DNA from: Sympetrum striolatum
Taxonomy: Eukaryota > Arthropoda > Insecta > Odonata > Libellulidae
Assembly: GCA_947579665.1 (NCBI GenBank)
Contig: OX388345.1
Coordinates: 31,649,849 to 31,713,848 of the forward strand
DNA: 64,000 nt
Direction: 5' to 3'
Positions 1 through 15,300 of this stretch are shown here, in pieces. Position 1 is the stretch's first letter. Each line of letters opens with the position of its first letter. The notes beneath the pieces were generated by a model. It was not told where the DNA came from. It did no database searches and saw nothing but the letters and a program-made list of their open reading frames with translations. A program made the position numbers and the translations under genes.

Positions 1-3000
1 AAGGCATGATACCACAAACCATAATGGATGCAATATTGACTGAATTTTGTGGAAAGAAAAGTTCTCCTAGAAAATGCCACATAAAATAACAGACAATTTG
101 ACATTTGAGGCTAGACGTATCTCTCATAAACAAAGGGGAGAGTCATAAAAATATATAGTTTCACTTCAGTACTGATTAATGATGAGATGAAAAATATCAG
201 CCATATTTAGCAGTCCATAACTTTTCCCTCGTTGCCTAATGAGACTTTGAGTGTCTAGAATGCACCTGTTGTAAGGTTTATGCAAAACAAATGTCATCAG
301 AAAACATGATATTTTAAATATTTAGTACAGGTCCAAAACATCCTACAGTCTACCAAAATATCAGAATGTTATGACCATATTCAGCATTACCATTACTAAT
401 TAGTATAAGATGCAATTTAGTGCTTTTAAGCTTATCATTATGAAATAATAATAATGTTACAAATGAGTGAGAATTCAAACTTGGCCAACTTTCAACTAAT
501 TTGAAGCTTGCATGTATATTTTTGCTATTTATTCAAGTATCATGACTGACACAAAAGTACTGTAACCTATATAAAAGTATTACATACAAATTGCATGTTA
601 AAACTGTGTATTGTATCTCTTATAGATTAAGATAGATAGAAAATTTCATAAGATATAAAGTTACTTCATCGGTCCTAATTTAAATTAACATCCTAAGTAC
701 AGAAAATCCTAGAATTGAACCACAAAAGATTTTAAAAAAGACGTTACTAGGGCACCATAGGGCTCATGCATAATAGTATTCATAATAGCATCATAGTATT
801 TATCAAATTATGGAAATTATTTTTAAATTTATAATTGTAAAGGATGAGTGAAATGAGTGAGATTAACTTTTTCTTTCCACAGAATACATGGACTATAGAC
901 CTCTTCTGAGATGACCTTATGTTAGCCAGTAAATTTGCCACGTAATTTTAAGCATTGACATGCATACAGGTAAATAATCTGTTAACCCATCAACAACTAT
1001 CAAGATTATATATCATATAAGATATCTGAACATTAAAAAGTTTGTGAGCAATCTTTCACTAAAGCAATTAAAATTTTTTAAATGAAATTTTGATAATTTG
1101 AAATCAAATTTTCAAAACAATATTCTATCAAGTAAGTAATCACTAAAAATGCCAAGAAAAGTTCGCCATAATTTTCAACAAGGCATATGAGAGAAAAACA
1201 TTTTGTGTTAATGGGTTAACAATCAGCAATAAGTTTTACATATAAGACCAAGTATAATTAATGATAAAGAGCCACATGCAAAGGAGTAATGGTGAGATAA
1301 TCACCAATAGTAAATCCATGTTTTTCGGGCAGTCTCCTCCTGACTATCTAAGAGAGAGATGACTAATCAAATACACAGTTATAACTAGAATGTCCAGAAG
1401 TCCTGGTTTACCAGGATTTATCAAGAATTTGGCCCTCTCTCCCAAAGTACTAGAAACTTCATCCAGAAGTATCTGTTCAAATCATTCTGCTCTAATTCTT
1501 TTCAGCATTGATTATTCAATCGAGACACTTTATTTACATAACACTAAGTTAGAAGTGGGGATCCTCTCTTATTTGGAATGCCACATTAAGCCACATAAAA
1601 AACCAATGAGCTACTAGTCAAATCATCAGGCCACACTTGACTGGCCTGTTGCAAGTAATTCAGATAATTCAGAATTGAAATCAAATTCAAAAAAAAAATA
1701 ATAGCAAAGTAAACATAAGTAGAAAGTTTTTCATTACTTTCACTTCAACTTTTCAACGTAAAAAAAACAGGAGATATAATATTTTTTAATAAGCAAAATT
1801 GTCAGGAAAAGACACTAAGGGCATAGGTTTCCCAACTCTAAGCTAAGTTAATCATCTCACAAATACATATGACATAGGCCTGCATAAGACTCATTTTGTG
1901 AAAATTTATCAAAACTTTTAACTTCATAGAAGTAATGCAAAATACATCCTTGCAATCTTGTGAATGACAGATACTTCAAATGTTCAATCTTCAGGAACAG
2001 GAATCACTTTGAGAGAATTCATTCTGGTAAGAATATTAACACACTTAACAATGGAAACGAATTAAGCATACAGATTTCCTGGCTTTATTGTGGATATTTT
2101 GAGTTTTACTCAGCAAATGTCCTGGTTTTCCAAGATCAATCCCTGGACACACTAGTTATAACCTAATTTCATCGATAACTAAATATTACAAGCAGGTATA
2201 GGATTACAAACCAACTGAATCCAAATGATACCCCAAAGAAGGATATCAAGACTGGAAAAGTGCATATTACTGAAAATACTTAATGAATACGATATTCAGT
2301 TTTTGGTTTGGGCCACCAATAAAATGTAAGTTAGCAAAAGTTTCCAACCATGTTAATAGATTTGGCAGGCAAGGTTTTCCCATCTGGAATCTAATTAATA
2401 AATGATATTATAAGGATCAGAAGATATCACAGCATACTTGAAACTCTTGCAATCAAGGAAACAAAATAGTGGAATAAACTGGATTGAACATAACTCATCA
2501 TAGTACACAAAGTAAAGCTGTCATCAAATCAAAATTAAAATTGAGTATCACTGGAAGGAAAATGAGATCAACAGCTGCTTGACGTAACAAATTTAAGCTT
2601 CCTTTGTGCTGTAAGATGAGTTTACCTAAGCACATTCCCTAGGAAATGACTATATGCAGAGACAAACAAATGGAAAGGAAATCTGCTGCCAGCTTGTTGT
2701 CCTTTCTCATTGAAGCAGTCTTCAATCTGATGATGAGTGCTTCATCATACGCCCTTCAACACTATTATAGCTTGGAGAAGGAGATGCAGTGCACTGAAAT
2801 GAGTACAAAACTGGATTTTATAAATATTTAAACAATAGTTTAGTTCATTCGATACCTTCCTTCTGATAGCAAATAACCATCAATGACTATTCTATAAGTA
2901 ACCTTCCTAAGTAATGAAAGAAGGAAAAAATTGGGAAATTGGTTTAAATAAAAAGAAAATATGGGATGAAACCATTTCAGAAAATAATCTGAGGTGGAAT

Positions 3001-3062
3001 GTCAAATTAGAAATGAGTTTTCAAAAAAATACAATTTTATTCAAACTTCACATTGAAGTCCT
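1..3062. other. Intergenic, no gene seen
   Basis: AT-rich sequence downstream of the minus-strand PDPR-type gene. The open frames here are all under 80 codons, have no recognisable motif and do not line up with splice sites that would extend them. I see no RNA gene or clear repeat in it. Confidence 0.6.
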
Positions 3063-3068
3063 TTTATT
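3063..3068 (-). terminator. Candidate poly(A) signal of the PDPR-type gene
   Basis: The minus strand reads AATAAA here, about 280 bases past the stop codon of the PDPR-type gene. A second AATAAA lies at 3036-3041. Either would give a short 3' UTR. This is a motif match only; no transcript data were used. Confidence 0.4.
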
Positions 3069-3344
3069 CAATTTTAGAAAATAAATAAAATCAACACTTG
3101 CATAAGTTATGTAACATGAGATTCGTTCCTTCATAAGGACCATTTCTAATCACAAAAATGTACATGTTAACTTTAGCAATACAGATCTCAAAAGGTTGTA
3201 AAAACGTCCAAAATATACGTACATCATTTTGAAATAAATAAGCCAATAATTTAACAACAGCACAGAAGAAGAGAAACATCAACTATAAAACAATATGAAC
3301 ATGATACCAAATGATTCTTTTTTGAGTGGCTATGATCAATGTTA

Positions 3345-6300
3345 TTATTTGTTGGCATCTGCCATTCTGACAATATCTTCCCTGGTGGCCATGTATCTTC
3401 CTTTTTCAATGTCAGGATATCCCTTAGTGGGGATATTGGGAGAACGGAGACTAACCTTAGCAGAATACCTCACTCCAGCGACATCAACTTCATAGTCTCC
3501 AGACATCACATAGTCATTCGTGACGACCTGATGATTTCCACTCTCATCAAAATTGTGAATGAAGCCCAAGCAGACCTACAAAATAAATAGCACATTATAA
3601 TTATCAAATATAATGCCACTGCATTCGACTTTACTATAAATAAAATTTTAGTTGGAATAAATGTAAAATATATCCCATAAACTGATCTAGATTTTTTCCA
3701 AATCATTGGGCACTTTTCCAATCATCATTTTCCGTCCAAATTTAAAATACTGTATTTAATCAAAAATAACGCTCCATCAAATGCAATGAGCACCCCAAAA
3801 TTAAAGCTTTGGAAATAGAAAGATCGTTTTCTCCCAAATCTAATGCAAACCTTAAGACATGCGGCCATACCATTCACGGCACCATATATTCATTTAAGAT
3901 ATGCATAAAAACTACACTTATACACTGCAATCATAATACTGGTAGTTGTCTATGCCGAAAGTCCTACGTAAGTGCACACATTTACTAATTAAAATTTGGT
4001 CATTGAAAAAGTTTGATGCTACTGGACATGGTCATGAGTAGTATTATGCCCAAATCTAGTGTGCCATCCATTCTAATGCACACCCTGATTTTTTTAGCCA
4101 AAAAAGAACCCAAAAGGGAGCGTGTTATTTTCAAAAATACATTATCCCTATAACTCACAAAAACTGAAATTAAAATGAAGAAGCAGTTAACGGGATTGAA
4201 TATCAATTTACCATTCTTCCAAGGGTGAAGCCAAATCCAGTGGTGGTTGTGGCCCCCACATATTCTCCATTGCGATAAATTGTCTCTCTTCCAGAGGGCC
4301 ACACATCAACTTCGTGGTCGTAGTCATCCTGCAGAATGAGCTGAACATACATGCGCTTCACTCCTTCTTCACTCTGTTTTACAAGTGCTTCCTTCCCAAT
4401 AAAATCTATGTCTTTCTAAAATTGGTAAATATAACAATCATCAGTATTCAAAACTGGATACTTTTACAAACACCGATAGCACTATGCTTAAAAACATACA
4501 TAATCAAAATTCATAAATAACTTACATTAAATTTTACACGAAATCCTCTTCCACACTCAAGGGGAGTTGTGGTGGAATCCAAATCCTGCCCCCAAAATGC
4601 ATAAAATTTTTCAATTCTCAAGGCACGCATGGCATAATATCCAGCATGCATCAACCCATACTTCTTGCCAATTTCCACTAAACCAGAGTAAACATGTAAT
4701 GCAAACTGAGAACATAAAACATTCCATTAGAAAACCATTTCACTTTTTAGACATCCCCATACTAATCAGTTATTTCTGACAAAATCAGGAAAAAACTGAA
4801 CAAATTAAGTAAAGAATGTAAATTTACTGTAATATTTACCTCATTAGGTATATAAAGTACATATCCCAGCTCTCCAGTATGGGTGAGATTCATTACTCTG
4901 ATTCCACTGGCCAAACCAACATCTAGTTTCTGGAAATCAGATAAACAGCAAATACTTCATGTTAGCAAAATGAAACTTGAAGCAAGCTAAACAGCATGGC
5001 TATGGAAAATTAGAACCTTCTGTAGATTTCTATTCCACAGATGAACCAATAACTGGCACCACAAGCAAAAAAAAAGAATCAACAACTTTAAAATATTATA
5101 TAAATATAATGTAAAACAAATACAAACTTGACAATAAGCTTTGTCATAGCTGTAATGAATTTGGCTTCAAATTGAATTCCTCAATCAAGATTCTTAATAT
5201 CATAATAATATAGAAGTATCACCCAGTAGAAGTATGTATGGTATCAAATTGTGTTTATATTTATGACATTCATTAGTAGAGAAAGAAAAAGTTATAAAGT
5301 CAAAATCTCCTACAGCAATAAAGTTGTATTTTTCCCAGCTCAACATTCTCTTTTCTGAACTCCTTTTATCCTTCTGTTAACTTAAGAAAATGGTCAAATG
5401 TTGAAATAATAATTAAGATATCCATTACTTTAATCAAAGATAATTCACCATTCCCAACATAGAAATAAAACATGTTATAAAGAATATATATCATACCTTG
5501 AAAGTGAAGAAAGGAAAATATTTGGGGTTGAGATCTACATCTGCCAACTCTGAGAGAAGAGCTTGCGTCAAAGGTCCCATGATGCAAATGGCTGTGTACA
5601 TGGAGGTGACATCAGACATAACAACTGAACCATCAGAAGGCAAATGCCTCTCTATCCATACCTTGCATCTTGTCTGTTGGATTGTAGGAGCAATCAACAT
5701 ATAACTGTAATAGAAAACAAGGAGGACCTTTAATCCTGAAAATCATGGGTGTACATTGCTGTTTAAAGAAATTGTAACCATTTTCCCCAGGGGAAAAACT
5801 CTTGTTACTATGAAAATCAAGGAACCAATATAGCACCTGTCATGTAGTCCAAAATGTGATGAAACAATGGAGTTTGAATTGAACAAACTAGTGAAAGGAT
5901 CATACCTCAAAAATCTGTTAGCCAACAGTGAGACTAGACTAGAGTCTTGTCATCCTCATCTACTACAAAACACATCAACATTAAAGTTACAAATCAATAA
6001 TATTCAAAGTATATTCCTCCTGCCATTTGCATGTATTTAATGAATGAAATGAAAACAAGATCACAAAGTAGTGAACAAGGTAAAACATTGAAATTTAAAA
6101 CAATTCAAAAATCATTAGGTCATTACTCATTCCAACATATGAATGCCACATGAGAATATAAAAATGGATACGTAGTATGTAATTTGTAAAATTCAAAACC
6201 AACGCTGTTCATGGTTTTAAGCAATACAAAATAGGTGATATATGGAAGAGATGTGGATGCAAAAATATGAAGATCTAACGACACGCATAATACACTTGTA

Positions 6301-9300
6301 GATTTTAAATAAAAATATTTACTGATGATCAAACCAAATTAGAATGTAATATTTCTTCATGCATAAATTTCAAAATATCCATCCAAAAATCTTTATGGCT
6401 GATAACTAAATAAAGATAAGAATAGAAAGAGGTAGTTACTGATTTTCTGCCAGTCTGGCTAAGCTGCAGTCATTTTCATATCCACCATACTTGTTCTGCA
6501 TTCCTGTATGAATGATTCCTCCAGTGGGGACATCAACATCATTTGAACATAAATATTGTAAACTGTCCACCACCTCCGTACCTCGAGACTAATAATAAGA
6601 GAAAAATCTTACATATTAATCAATACATAAACTCTTTAGTTAGAAAATATCCTCAAATTATAATTTTTTGTTAATATTGATTTATAATAATTGATTGTGT
6701 TATTTTGGCTTGCATTTGTATTCTTATTGTTATTTTTATAATATTTTACAAAGCCATAAAAACTAGATGAAAATTACTGATAAAATAATAATAATATTGA
6801 GAACAATGGATTACAATGGCAGGGAAAGTGTTACCCATAAATCTATTTTGGTGAATGAAGAGAAGTCACTCAGTCCAACAGCATCCCGACATGCAGAATA
6901 TTCTTCTTGGACCTTGTCAAACCAAGGAGGTTTGCTGAAGGTATTCGTGTACGCTATTTTGTAAGGACGGGAACCATCTCCTTCATCATCATATTCTGAA
7001 AGAACAATTTGAAAATGTATGTTTGTTGAATTTCAAATGACAATAGATATGCAAAGTAATTTGGTAGACTTCTATAATGATACTCAAGAGCCCTAAATAC
7101 CTTAAAATTTATTAATTTAGCATGCAAGGGCAACTTATGGCTACATTGTGAATGGATAGGTCAAATGGAGTAACATCTCAATTTACATAATAGTTGGACA
7201 TCAAATAATGAATAGTACTGCCAAATCCAGATGTGCTACATAAAAGTATTAATTACATACATTACTTTCATATCAACATTAGTTTTCTGGAAGTATCATT
7301 TTAAAAGGTACAGAATTACCTCTTCAAAGAGAAAACATTGATTTCAATAAATTTTCAGATTAAAATGAATAATTTTTAGGAATGATAATTTTTAGCATTT
7401 AGATAAGCTGGTGACGCATTGTGTTATCTCCCTGGTTTTATAACAAAAGTTTTTTTAAGAATAAATATTTAAGATAATATTTTTATAATAATAATTTTTT
7501 ACAATAATATTTTTATAATAATATTTGTTTATATTAATGAGAAGGAAACAAATATCAATAAGAAAAAGAATACTAGTTAAGATGACAGACAACTGTTAGG
7601 TATCATTACATACTTCTAGATGTAGTTTATGCATTTAAATCCCCCAATTTGAGCAAAGCAATTGTTATGGCTTTATACATTTTTATGTTCCCCTAAAATG
7701 TTGCCACCTGACCAGCAGGCCCACTTGCAATGTAATCTATATAAATAAAACTTATGTTTACCTTCATCAGGCTCAAACCAGCTGGGCCTTTCATATCCCA
7801 TAACTTGGCCAAAAACAGCACCTGCCTCCTTTAATTTAGGATAAATTGGCGACATTCTGAGATTTCTTCCAGTTTTAAATTCTAAGAAAGGATAAGGTAT
7901 ACAGTAATGCATTCCTGAAAGATAGATGAGAAAGACATTCAGCTACACTTCACAATATATCATAGTATTATTGTCATAACAATGGACAATTTCAAGTCCA
8001 TACACAGGAAAAGAAAACACAAGGCAAAGCAAGAAATTGACAGTTAACAAACCTGGTACTTCTTTCACCCTATCTCTGAGAAATTTTCTGTTATTGTGAA
8101 GTCCCAAGAATCTTCTGATATCAAGTTCATACATGTCATTTTGAATGGCTCCATTCACTATCCATTCAGCAGTTGCCTTACCAACTCCTCCAGCTGCAGC
8201 AATACCAACTGTTTTCATTCCTGCTGCTACAAAGTAGTTCTGAATCTAATGAAATAAATTATCATTAGCATTCTACCTACGGCTTTACTCATTCTTAAGC
8301 ATAATTAGGGTGTTTAGCCATTATAAAATTATCATTAGCATTCTACCTACGGCTTTACTCATTCTTAAGCATAATTAGGGTGTTTAGCCACTCTCATACA
8401 CCTGATAAGAAATAAATTATTTCCACCAAGAGGATGAAGAGAGAAAAGCTATACATAATTATTTTAAAATAATGGCTATCCAAGGTAAACAGGTGTACTT
8501 TAACAAACTGTAAGGCATACTTTAAAAATAATTTAAGATGCAAAGGTTACAAAAAACTTAATGGCTTCACTAATAGGTGATGCATATATGAATAAATCTA
8601 AATACAGTGGTACCTCAAGATACGAGCAGCTTGACATACGAGTTTTTTGAGATACGAGCCGGAGCTCGGGCCATATTTTCGTTCGAGATACGAGCCCAAA
8701 TCCGAGATACGAGCCGTGTTTCCGGAGCGTCCCGCTAGTTATAGAAAATAAAGTAACCGAAAAAATCCCGTATTGTGAAGCCAGGAAAAAATACAGAAAT
8801 AATAGAAAAACATGAGCGTGGCGTACGAGTGATTGAACTCGCTAAGATCCATGACCGTAGTACATCGACAATTTGTACGATATTGAAGCAGAAGGATGCC
8901 ATCACGAGTGCTACACCAGCAAAAGGAGCCACAATTCTTTCCCAATTAAGGACAAATATCCACTAGGAAATGGAGAAGCTTCTGCTCGTGTGGGTGAAAG
9001 AGGAGTTGGCAGGAGATACAGTAACGGAGACGGTGATATGCGAGAAGGCACGGAGTATTTATGCCGACTTAGTGAAGAAAGAAGCATCAACTTCTAAAGA
9101 GGCATCAGAAGAAGCATTTAAGGCAAGCTATGGCTGGTTTGATAATTTTAAGAAGAGAACTGGCATCCATTCAGTGGTGAGGCATGGCGAAGCTGCAAGT
9201 GCGGACATGAAAGCAGCCGATACGTACATCCAAAAGTTCTCTCAAAGCAAGAAGAGTTGGAGGAGATTGTATCTCTAGGAAAGTCGATGGGTCTGAGTTA

Positions 9301-12300
9301 GATGAGGATGACGTCAACAAACTTGTCGAAGAACATGAGGAGGAGCTCTCAACTGAGGAGTTGAAGGAGCTGCAGCTGATGCAACACACGAAGGATTTGG
9401 AAGAGATTAGCACAAGTGAGGAGGAGGAAGAGCCGGAGGAACTGATTTCTACAGGTGAAATTAAAGACATGCTGGCAATGTGGGAAAAGCTGTCACATTT
9501 GATTGAAAAGAAACACCAAGAAAAAGTGGAAACTGGTCGTGCTTCAGCGCTTTTTAATGACACTTGTTTGTCACATTTTCAAAGCATTTTGAAAGGCAGG
9601 CAAAAGCAAAGTTCTTTGGATACATTTTTATTGAAAAGAGCTGCGAGTGAATGTACAGAAAGTGCAGCCAAGAAGGCAAAAGCAACTGATAATTAAATAA
9701 ATAAGTTTAAAGTTAAGTGCATTGTTTTAAGTTTTTTCTTTCATTTGAAATTCCCCCCTCCCTCCCTCCTCGCCGTTCACCTTTGTTAGCCGCACTCGTC
9801 TGTCTCCAAAGTAAGACTATTATGCTAAATAACTCTTTTATTTCTTTATTTCATATTTTGTTATGTATTTGTTAATTATACATGTTTATTTGTTATTTAA
9901 AAACATATCTTTATTCAGAATTTACAATGGTTTGGGGATTTTTCATAGGTCCGGAACGGATTAAATCGAATTCAGTTATTTTAAATGGGAGAAATTCATT
10001 TGAGATACGAGCCGATTGACTTACGAGCTCGGTTCTGGAACGAATTAAACTCGTATCTCGAGGTACCACTGTACTTACATAATGGTAGATTGTCAGAGCT
10101 ACAGTTGCAATAATTAATGTTTCCTAAATTTGGATATTCTTGCAAATTTTAAATATCACCTTCATTTACATCTTTTGCAATATTTAATATAAAAGAGGTG
10201 GAATTTATTGGTTCTCAATATAAAGATTGCTAGCATTCACAAGAATGAAGAGAATAAACGAGCATTAATCAAAGAAATTTTAAACTTTGAAGCATCAAAA
10301 ATTTTTGGATAAAAGTATATAATGATCAAAATTTAATTTCCAGCTGAATGAAAAAAATGAATTGGTTTTTCTTCTTTTAAATAACCTTCTTTACATTGCA
10401 TAAATTCAATTGAAATATTTCAGGGCTCCATAAGTTACTCTACCCAAGGCAACAAAAATTCATGTCTGGCATGACAAAATAAATTTCTGAGGCTTGGTGT
10501 ATATTTTTATTATTATACATATGCATTTTCTCTTAGAATGTTCAGTGTAATGACTATAAGTTAAAATGTTTATTATGAGATAAAGTAGTATAAGAATACT
10601 TTACGCTGAGTATTCACAAGAGTATTCACAACCTGAGTAATACGCTGAGTATTCACAACCATTGTCATCCTCTGAGTGATAATTTGAAAAGTGAATGATA
10701 TCCTAATTTCTCAAACATTCAGATGCTATGAATACCATAAATATGTGATTTCAAAAGAGTCGAGAGAGCGGATGTCGTAGTGCTGGTGTACTGATTAATC
10801 AACTAATAATTTCACCTCAGGGGCTTCTCCAACAATCCACTTGCAGTCTGGAGAGAACGCCTCAGGTCCATTGCAGAGTCTTTCCAAAGTAGCATCTTTC
10901 AGACTTGGAGCTCTGTTCAGTGCTCCTTCTAACAAGATATGGAAATGATCCCAATCTTCAGTCAGCATCCTTTCGTCAGACGTTTCTGTTTATGGAAATC
11001 AAATTATGCAGAAATACTTTAATGGTGATCTTAAATAAATAAAAGGTAATTGTCCTTGTCTTATTAAAATTTTCTTGCAAACTTTCAGAGAATTATTTCT
11101 AGAATCCATTCAATACCAAGGTATTACGAAGAGTGATTCTGCATGGAAACAAAACAGTCATGTGTTTATTTGGACCTGAAACTAGCAAATGTATTGCTGC
11201 AATGCTGTACACCTTAACTTTTATGAAAGAAATGTTAACTTGTAAGATTCAAAGCCATACAAGCCATAAGCCAAGTAGAAAATAATATATAACATTATTG
11301 CTTGAGAATGAATTTATTTAAGATGTCCAAAAATAAAAATAATCCATAGGAAATAGCTAGCCAGTATTTATAATTGAGAGAACAAACAATGGACTATCTA
11401 TGTATGAGGCTCATAAAATGTGGAAATATTTACCAATAGGATGACCTAGACTTAAGATCAACATATACATGTGTATTTACAATAGTTACAAAAAGATTTG
11501 ATCCTGTACATAACAACAGACCACCATAGTTCATCCTCAAGCATCACAAACTAAAACTGTAATGTATTAATGACTATCCTACAATTTATCCTGGCCTACT
11601 CCAACCTTTCTACCCTAATTTAAATGATAATCTCATCCAATTAAGACCTGTTCTTCTTTTACAAAATCTGCTTCGAAAACTTACTTTACCAGAGTGATCC
11701 AAATAAATTCATTCTCAGCCGTTATTGACTACCTCTCAAACTTAAATACAGTTCAAAAGTGTCAAACTGTGAGTTTTAGGCCACTTGCAGGCCATTTTGG
11801 AAGGTTAGTAGCAGTCTCTTTGCCTTCCCTTTTTTCTTACCAGCCAACGGAGGAGAGGTTTCATGCAGATGTGTAGAGGTAAGGAAGGAGGATGGTGAAT
11901 AAGATTCAAGAATGGATGAGACATAGTGAAGAGATGATGGTCCAGGGAGGGATGAAAGGAGTCCTGGAAGAGCAGATGATAAATGATGATTTGGAGTGAC
12001 ATTCCCTGAATCAGAAACAAGGGAATTCATCTTCTCACCAGGTATGTTTCCATCCTCAAACGCAGGCTTAGCGACAGGCTCAAATCCTCCAGTAACTAGT
12101 CGTCCTTCATTTTCACGAAAGTACACATGTCCATCCTGGTCCCTCACCACTGGAAGTGACAAATTCAGCCTTTTAATCAAAGAAAGAGACAACCTTTTAG
12201 CAGAATCAATAGATGTTTATCACTACCCAAAAGAATAATCCCATACATGAAGAATATCTCATTTACAGCCCAAAAGTTAACTGGTACCTGGAGTCATGGG

Positions 12301-15300
12301 GTCCAAGCCATGTATTGGTTTAGTGTGTAGGTAATAATGTTCACAGGCATGCAGAGGAACTTTGACATACGGTTCGCTCAACTGCCCAATTTTTCTTGCC
12401 CAAAATCCTCCGCAGTTCACAAAATATTCACACTCAATCATACCCTTTGCTGTGTCTACTGCAACCACTTTACCTCCTTCAGCGAAAATTCTGTGCACTC
12501 CACAGTCTTCCAAAACTGTCACACCTGCAACAATGAAAATGGGCAGAAGGTTTCATATTATCACACTACTTACGTAGTGATTGAAATAGTTTCCTTAAAA
12601 TACATATCAGGAATGTATTCAAACCAGAGTTCTTATTGTGACTAAAAATATTTTTGTCTCACAGAAAACCACTTTTCTTTTTTTGTCCAGCTTTTTTAGA
12701 TTCTAGACCACTGCACGGCATTGTGTATTAGATTGAATGCTAACTAAAAAGTAAAGAATGCTTGGGAGGTTAGAATACGAAATTTAATAGCAAAAAGATA
12801 AATAGTAGAAAAGTATTATAATAGTAAAAAATGGGAAAAAATAATTTCCTAAATGGAAAATCTTGGGATCTATTTGATAATGCACATGTATGGCAGGGTT
12901 GCCTAACTCCTATTTTTTAGTTGCTATTTTTTATAAAAAAAGGCCCATTGAGTTGAAAGGTCGGACACTTGTCCACTATGTTTAAGAAAGTTAAAGAATG
13001 TACCCGGAAAGTTTCGTTTGAATCTGTTTACCACAAACCTGTTGTTCCCCTGTCAGTTTCCTAAAACACAATGGATTGCAATGCACTGTATTACTGGATT
13101 ATAGCTGAAATTTTTAGCATGGCATCTATAAAGTCAAGAGCTTTTGCCTAATTTAATTGAAATGCTAATGCTTCCAAGAGGAGTGACTGAAGAGATAGTT
13201 AGCAAAGTGGCCAATACCTTCCCTTTGTTTTTCCATAATTTTCATAATGATATTAACTTAGAAGCAAATCATCTTCAAATCAAAGTCCATGGTTCATTTC
13301 TTAACCCTCGAGTACTTGCATCCCAAACTGTCACATCAGTACAAATTGTCACACAGTCAGGTGGAATCAATCCGACATCTTCCAAAGGGGCAAATTGTCT
13401 CAAAATGTAGTGAATAAATTCTTAATTCATAAGTGAAGTTAACCTGGTTATTAAAATGACAAGCAAACTAAATAGCAAAAATATTCAGTAAAAATTCGAT
13501 ATCCCTGACGTATATGGCTGATGAATTTGGAATATTGCGTATAAAAAGTAAACTGTTAAATATAAAATAAAATTTAATATATTAATAGTAATTGTTAATT
13601 ATATGAAATTTATAAAATATCTCTAAAAATTAAGGTGGAAACAAGGTCAAAAATGCAATATTTTACGTAAAGGTCTTTCATCTACTTAGCACTACCACTA
13701 AGAAAAATTTGTTTAAATAATTAAACTTCCATTTCCGACATGGCGAAAATGCATGACTGGTTCAGAACATTCTAAAACTCAGCTACTACAAGAAAGAAGA
13801 AGTAAAAAAGAACCAATAAAAAGATATGGAATTTTAAAATTCACATGGGTCGATTCGACCCAGACGTGAGTACTCAAGGGTTAAGGTGAAAAGTGGAATA
13901 GTAGCATTCATTTCCAAATTTTCCTTACCACTAACATAATCAGAGAATATGGAAATTCTTGTACTTATTTCATATTGGCTCTGGTATAACAAGATTTCGA
14001 GCCTTTACATACTCCTCATTAGGCAGTTTCAATATAAATATCAACAATTACTACTTATTATTTTCCTTTAGTATATAAAACATTTCATTACCCAAAATTA
14101 GAAATATGGGATATTTTTGTACTCAATTTAATCCTTCTCTGAGTACTTAAAGAATATTTGTTGCAGTAAGTGCCACTGGTGGCTGGTATAATGAACATAT
14201 ACAGTACAAGATATTATAGCCTGATTGCTATGGACACACTGAAATAGTTTGGCATGAGGAGTTTCAATCAACCCCATTAATTTAAGAAGTGATATCCTAG
14301 TGGTCAACTTTTTCAGAGCTAGATGGGCATATTCATCCAGAATGTAAGAAAGTATAATGGTTTTCCCCAACACCTACAAATTGTCAGATGACTAATTAAG
14401 GCATTGTAAAAGACTCATTTTGTAATTATAAATTAGTTAGTCTGTTATAACACCCCAAAAAGAGGTACTTCAAGTAACCCTACCTGAATTATTGATCCAT
14501 AGTGGTTTCATGTATGTACTTGGGTTTACAGTAAAGAGAAGGTGGAGCGAGAAAATTGATTTAAATAGCAATACATTATTTTAGTTACAAAAGGTTTTGC
14601 GTATCTGATCCATCGTATATTTTTGATAATACATTGATCTGTCTAGGTCAGTTAGTTTAGTCAGATAACTCTCTTTTCTTCTTCCCCTCTTCTGTAAAGG
14701 AAGGAAGGAGGAGGAGAAGGAGGAAAATGCGTAAGTACACGTTTTCCTCGAGTTTGTACGGCAACGTCTCTGGCGAATAAGGTACCGGTAAAGGCCCCAA
14801 AAAAGGAGAAAAAATACGAAAATATTTGGAGGAAAAGGCACACTAAGGAGGAAGATACGCTACAGAGAAAGAAATTTAATAAGCAGAAAACTCTTTCCTC
14901 CCATACTTTTCCCTGCATTCTGTCTCTTGACTCCTACCTCTTTCTCTCTCTACATCTACGTTAATTGGCTTAAAATAAGCAGTTAGTAAATTGCAAATGA
15001 GAGAGATCATTCAAAATGAGCGAATTCACTATATTTCATTGTATCAGGGACAATTAAGCGCTGCATTATTCATGTCCTTCAAGGTGAACACCGATGACAA
15101 ACGGACTTTAACATGGTTCCTCCGCTTGCATTAGCATTACATATCGATAAATGCACCCTCTGGGATGAGACTGGCATGGACAGTGATTTGAAAACGTCCA
15201 CAAATAGAATTATTTCCATCTAAGGAATATAAATTTTCCAGAAAGAATAATTTCTCAACCAAAATCTACGAGTATCTTAGACCGTGGTGTCTCAAGTTAA

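Noticed and set aside
9171..9563. 130-codon minus-strand frame rich in serine
   Set aside because: It is the shadow of the acidic Glu-rich tail of the Tigger transposase on the other strand.
11776..12192. 138-codon minus-strand frame across a PDPR-type exon
   Set aside because: Only 12039-12149 is exon. The rest is intron read-through past a clear donor, and the next real exon (10816-10985) continues the protein.
14581..14918. Two overlapping minus-strand frames of 85-86 codons
   Set aside because: They lie within a PDPR-type intron; the hydrophobic and serine-rich text comes from a purine-rich tract and no splice context supports them.
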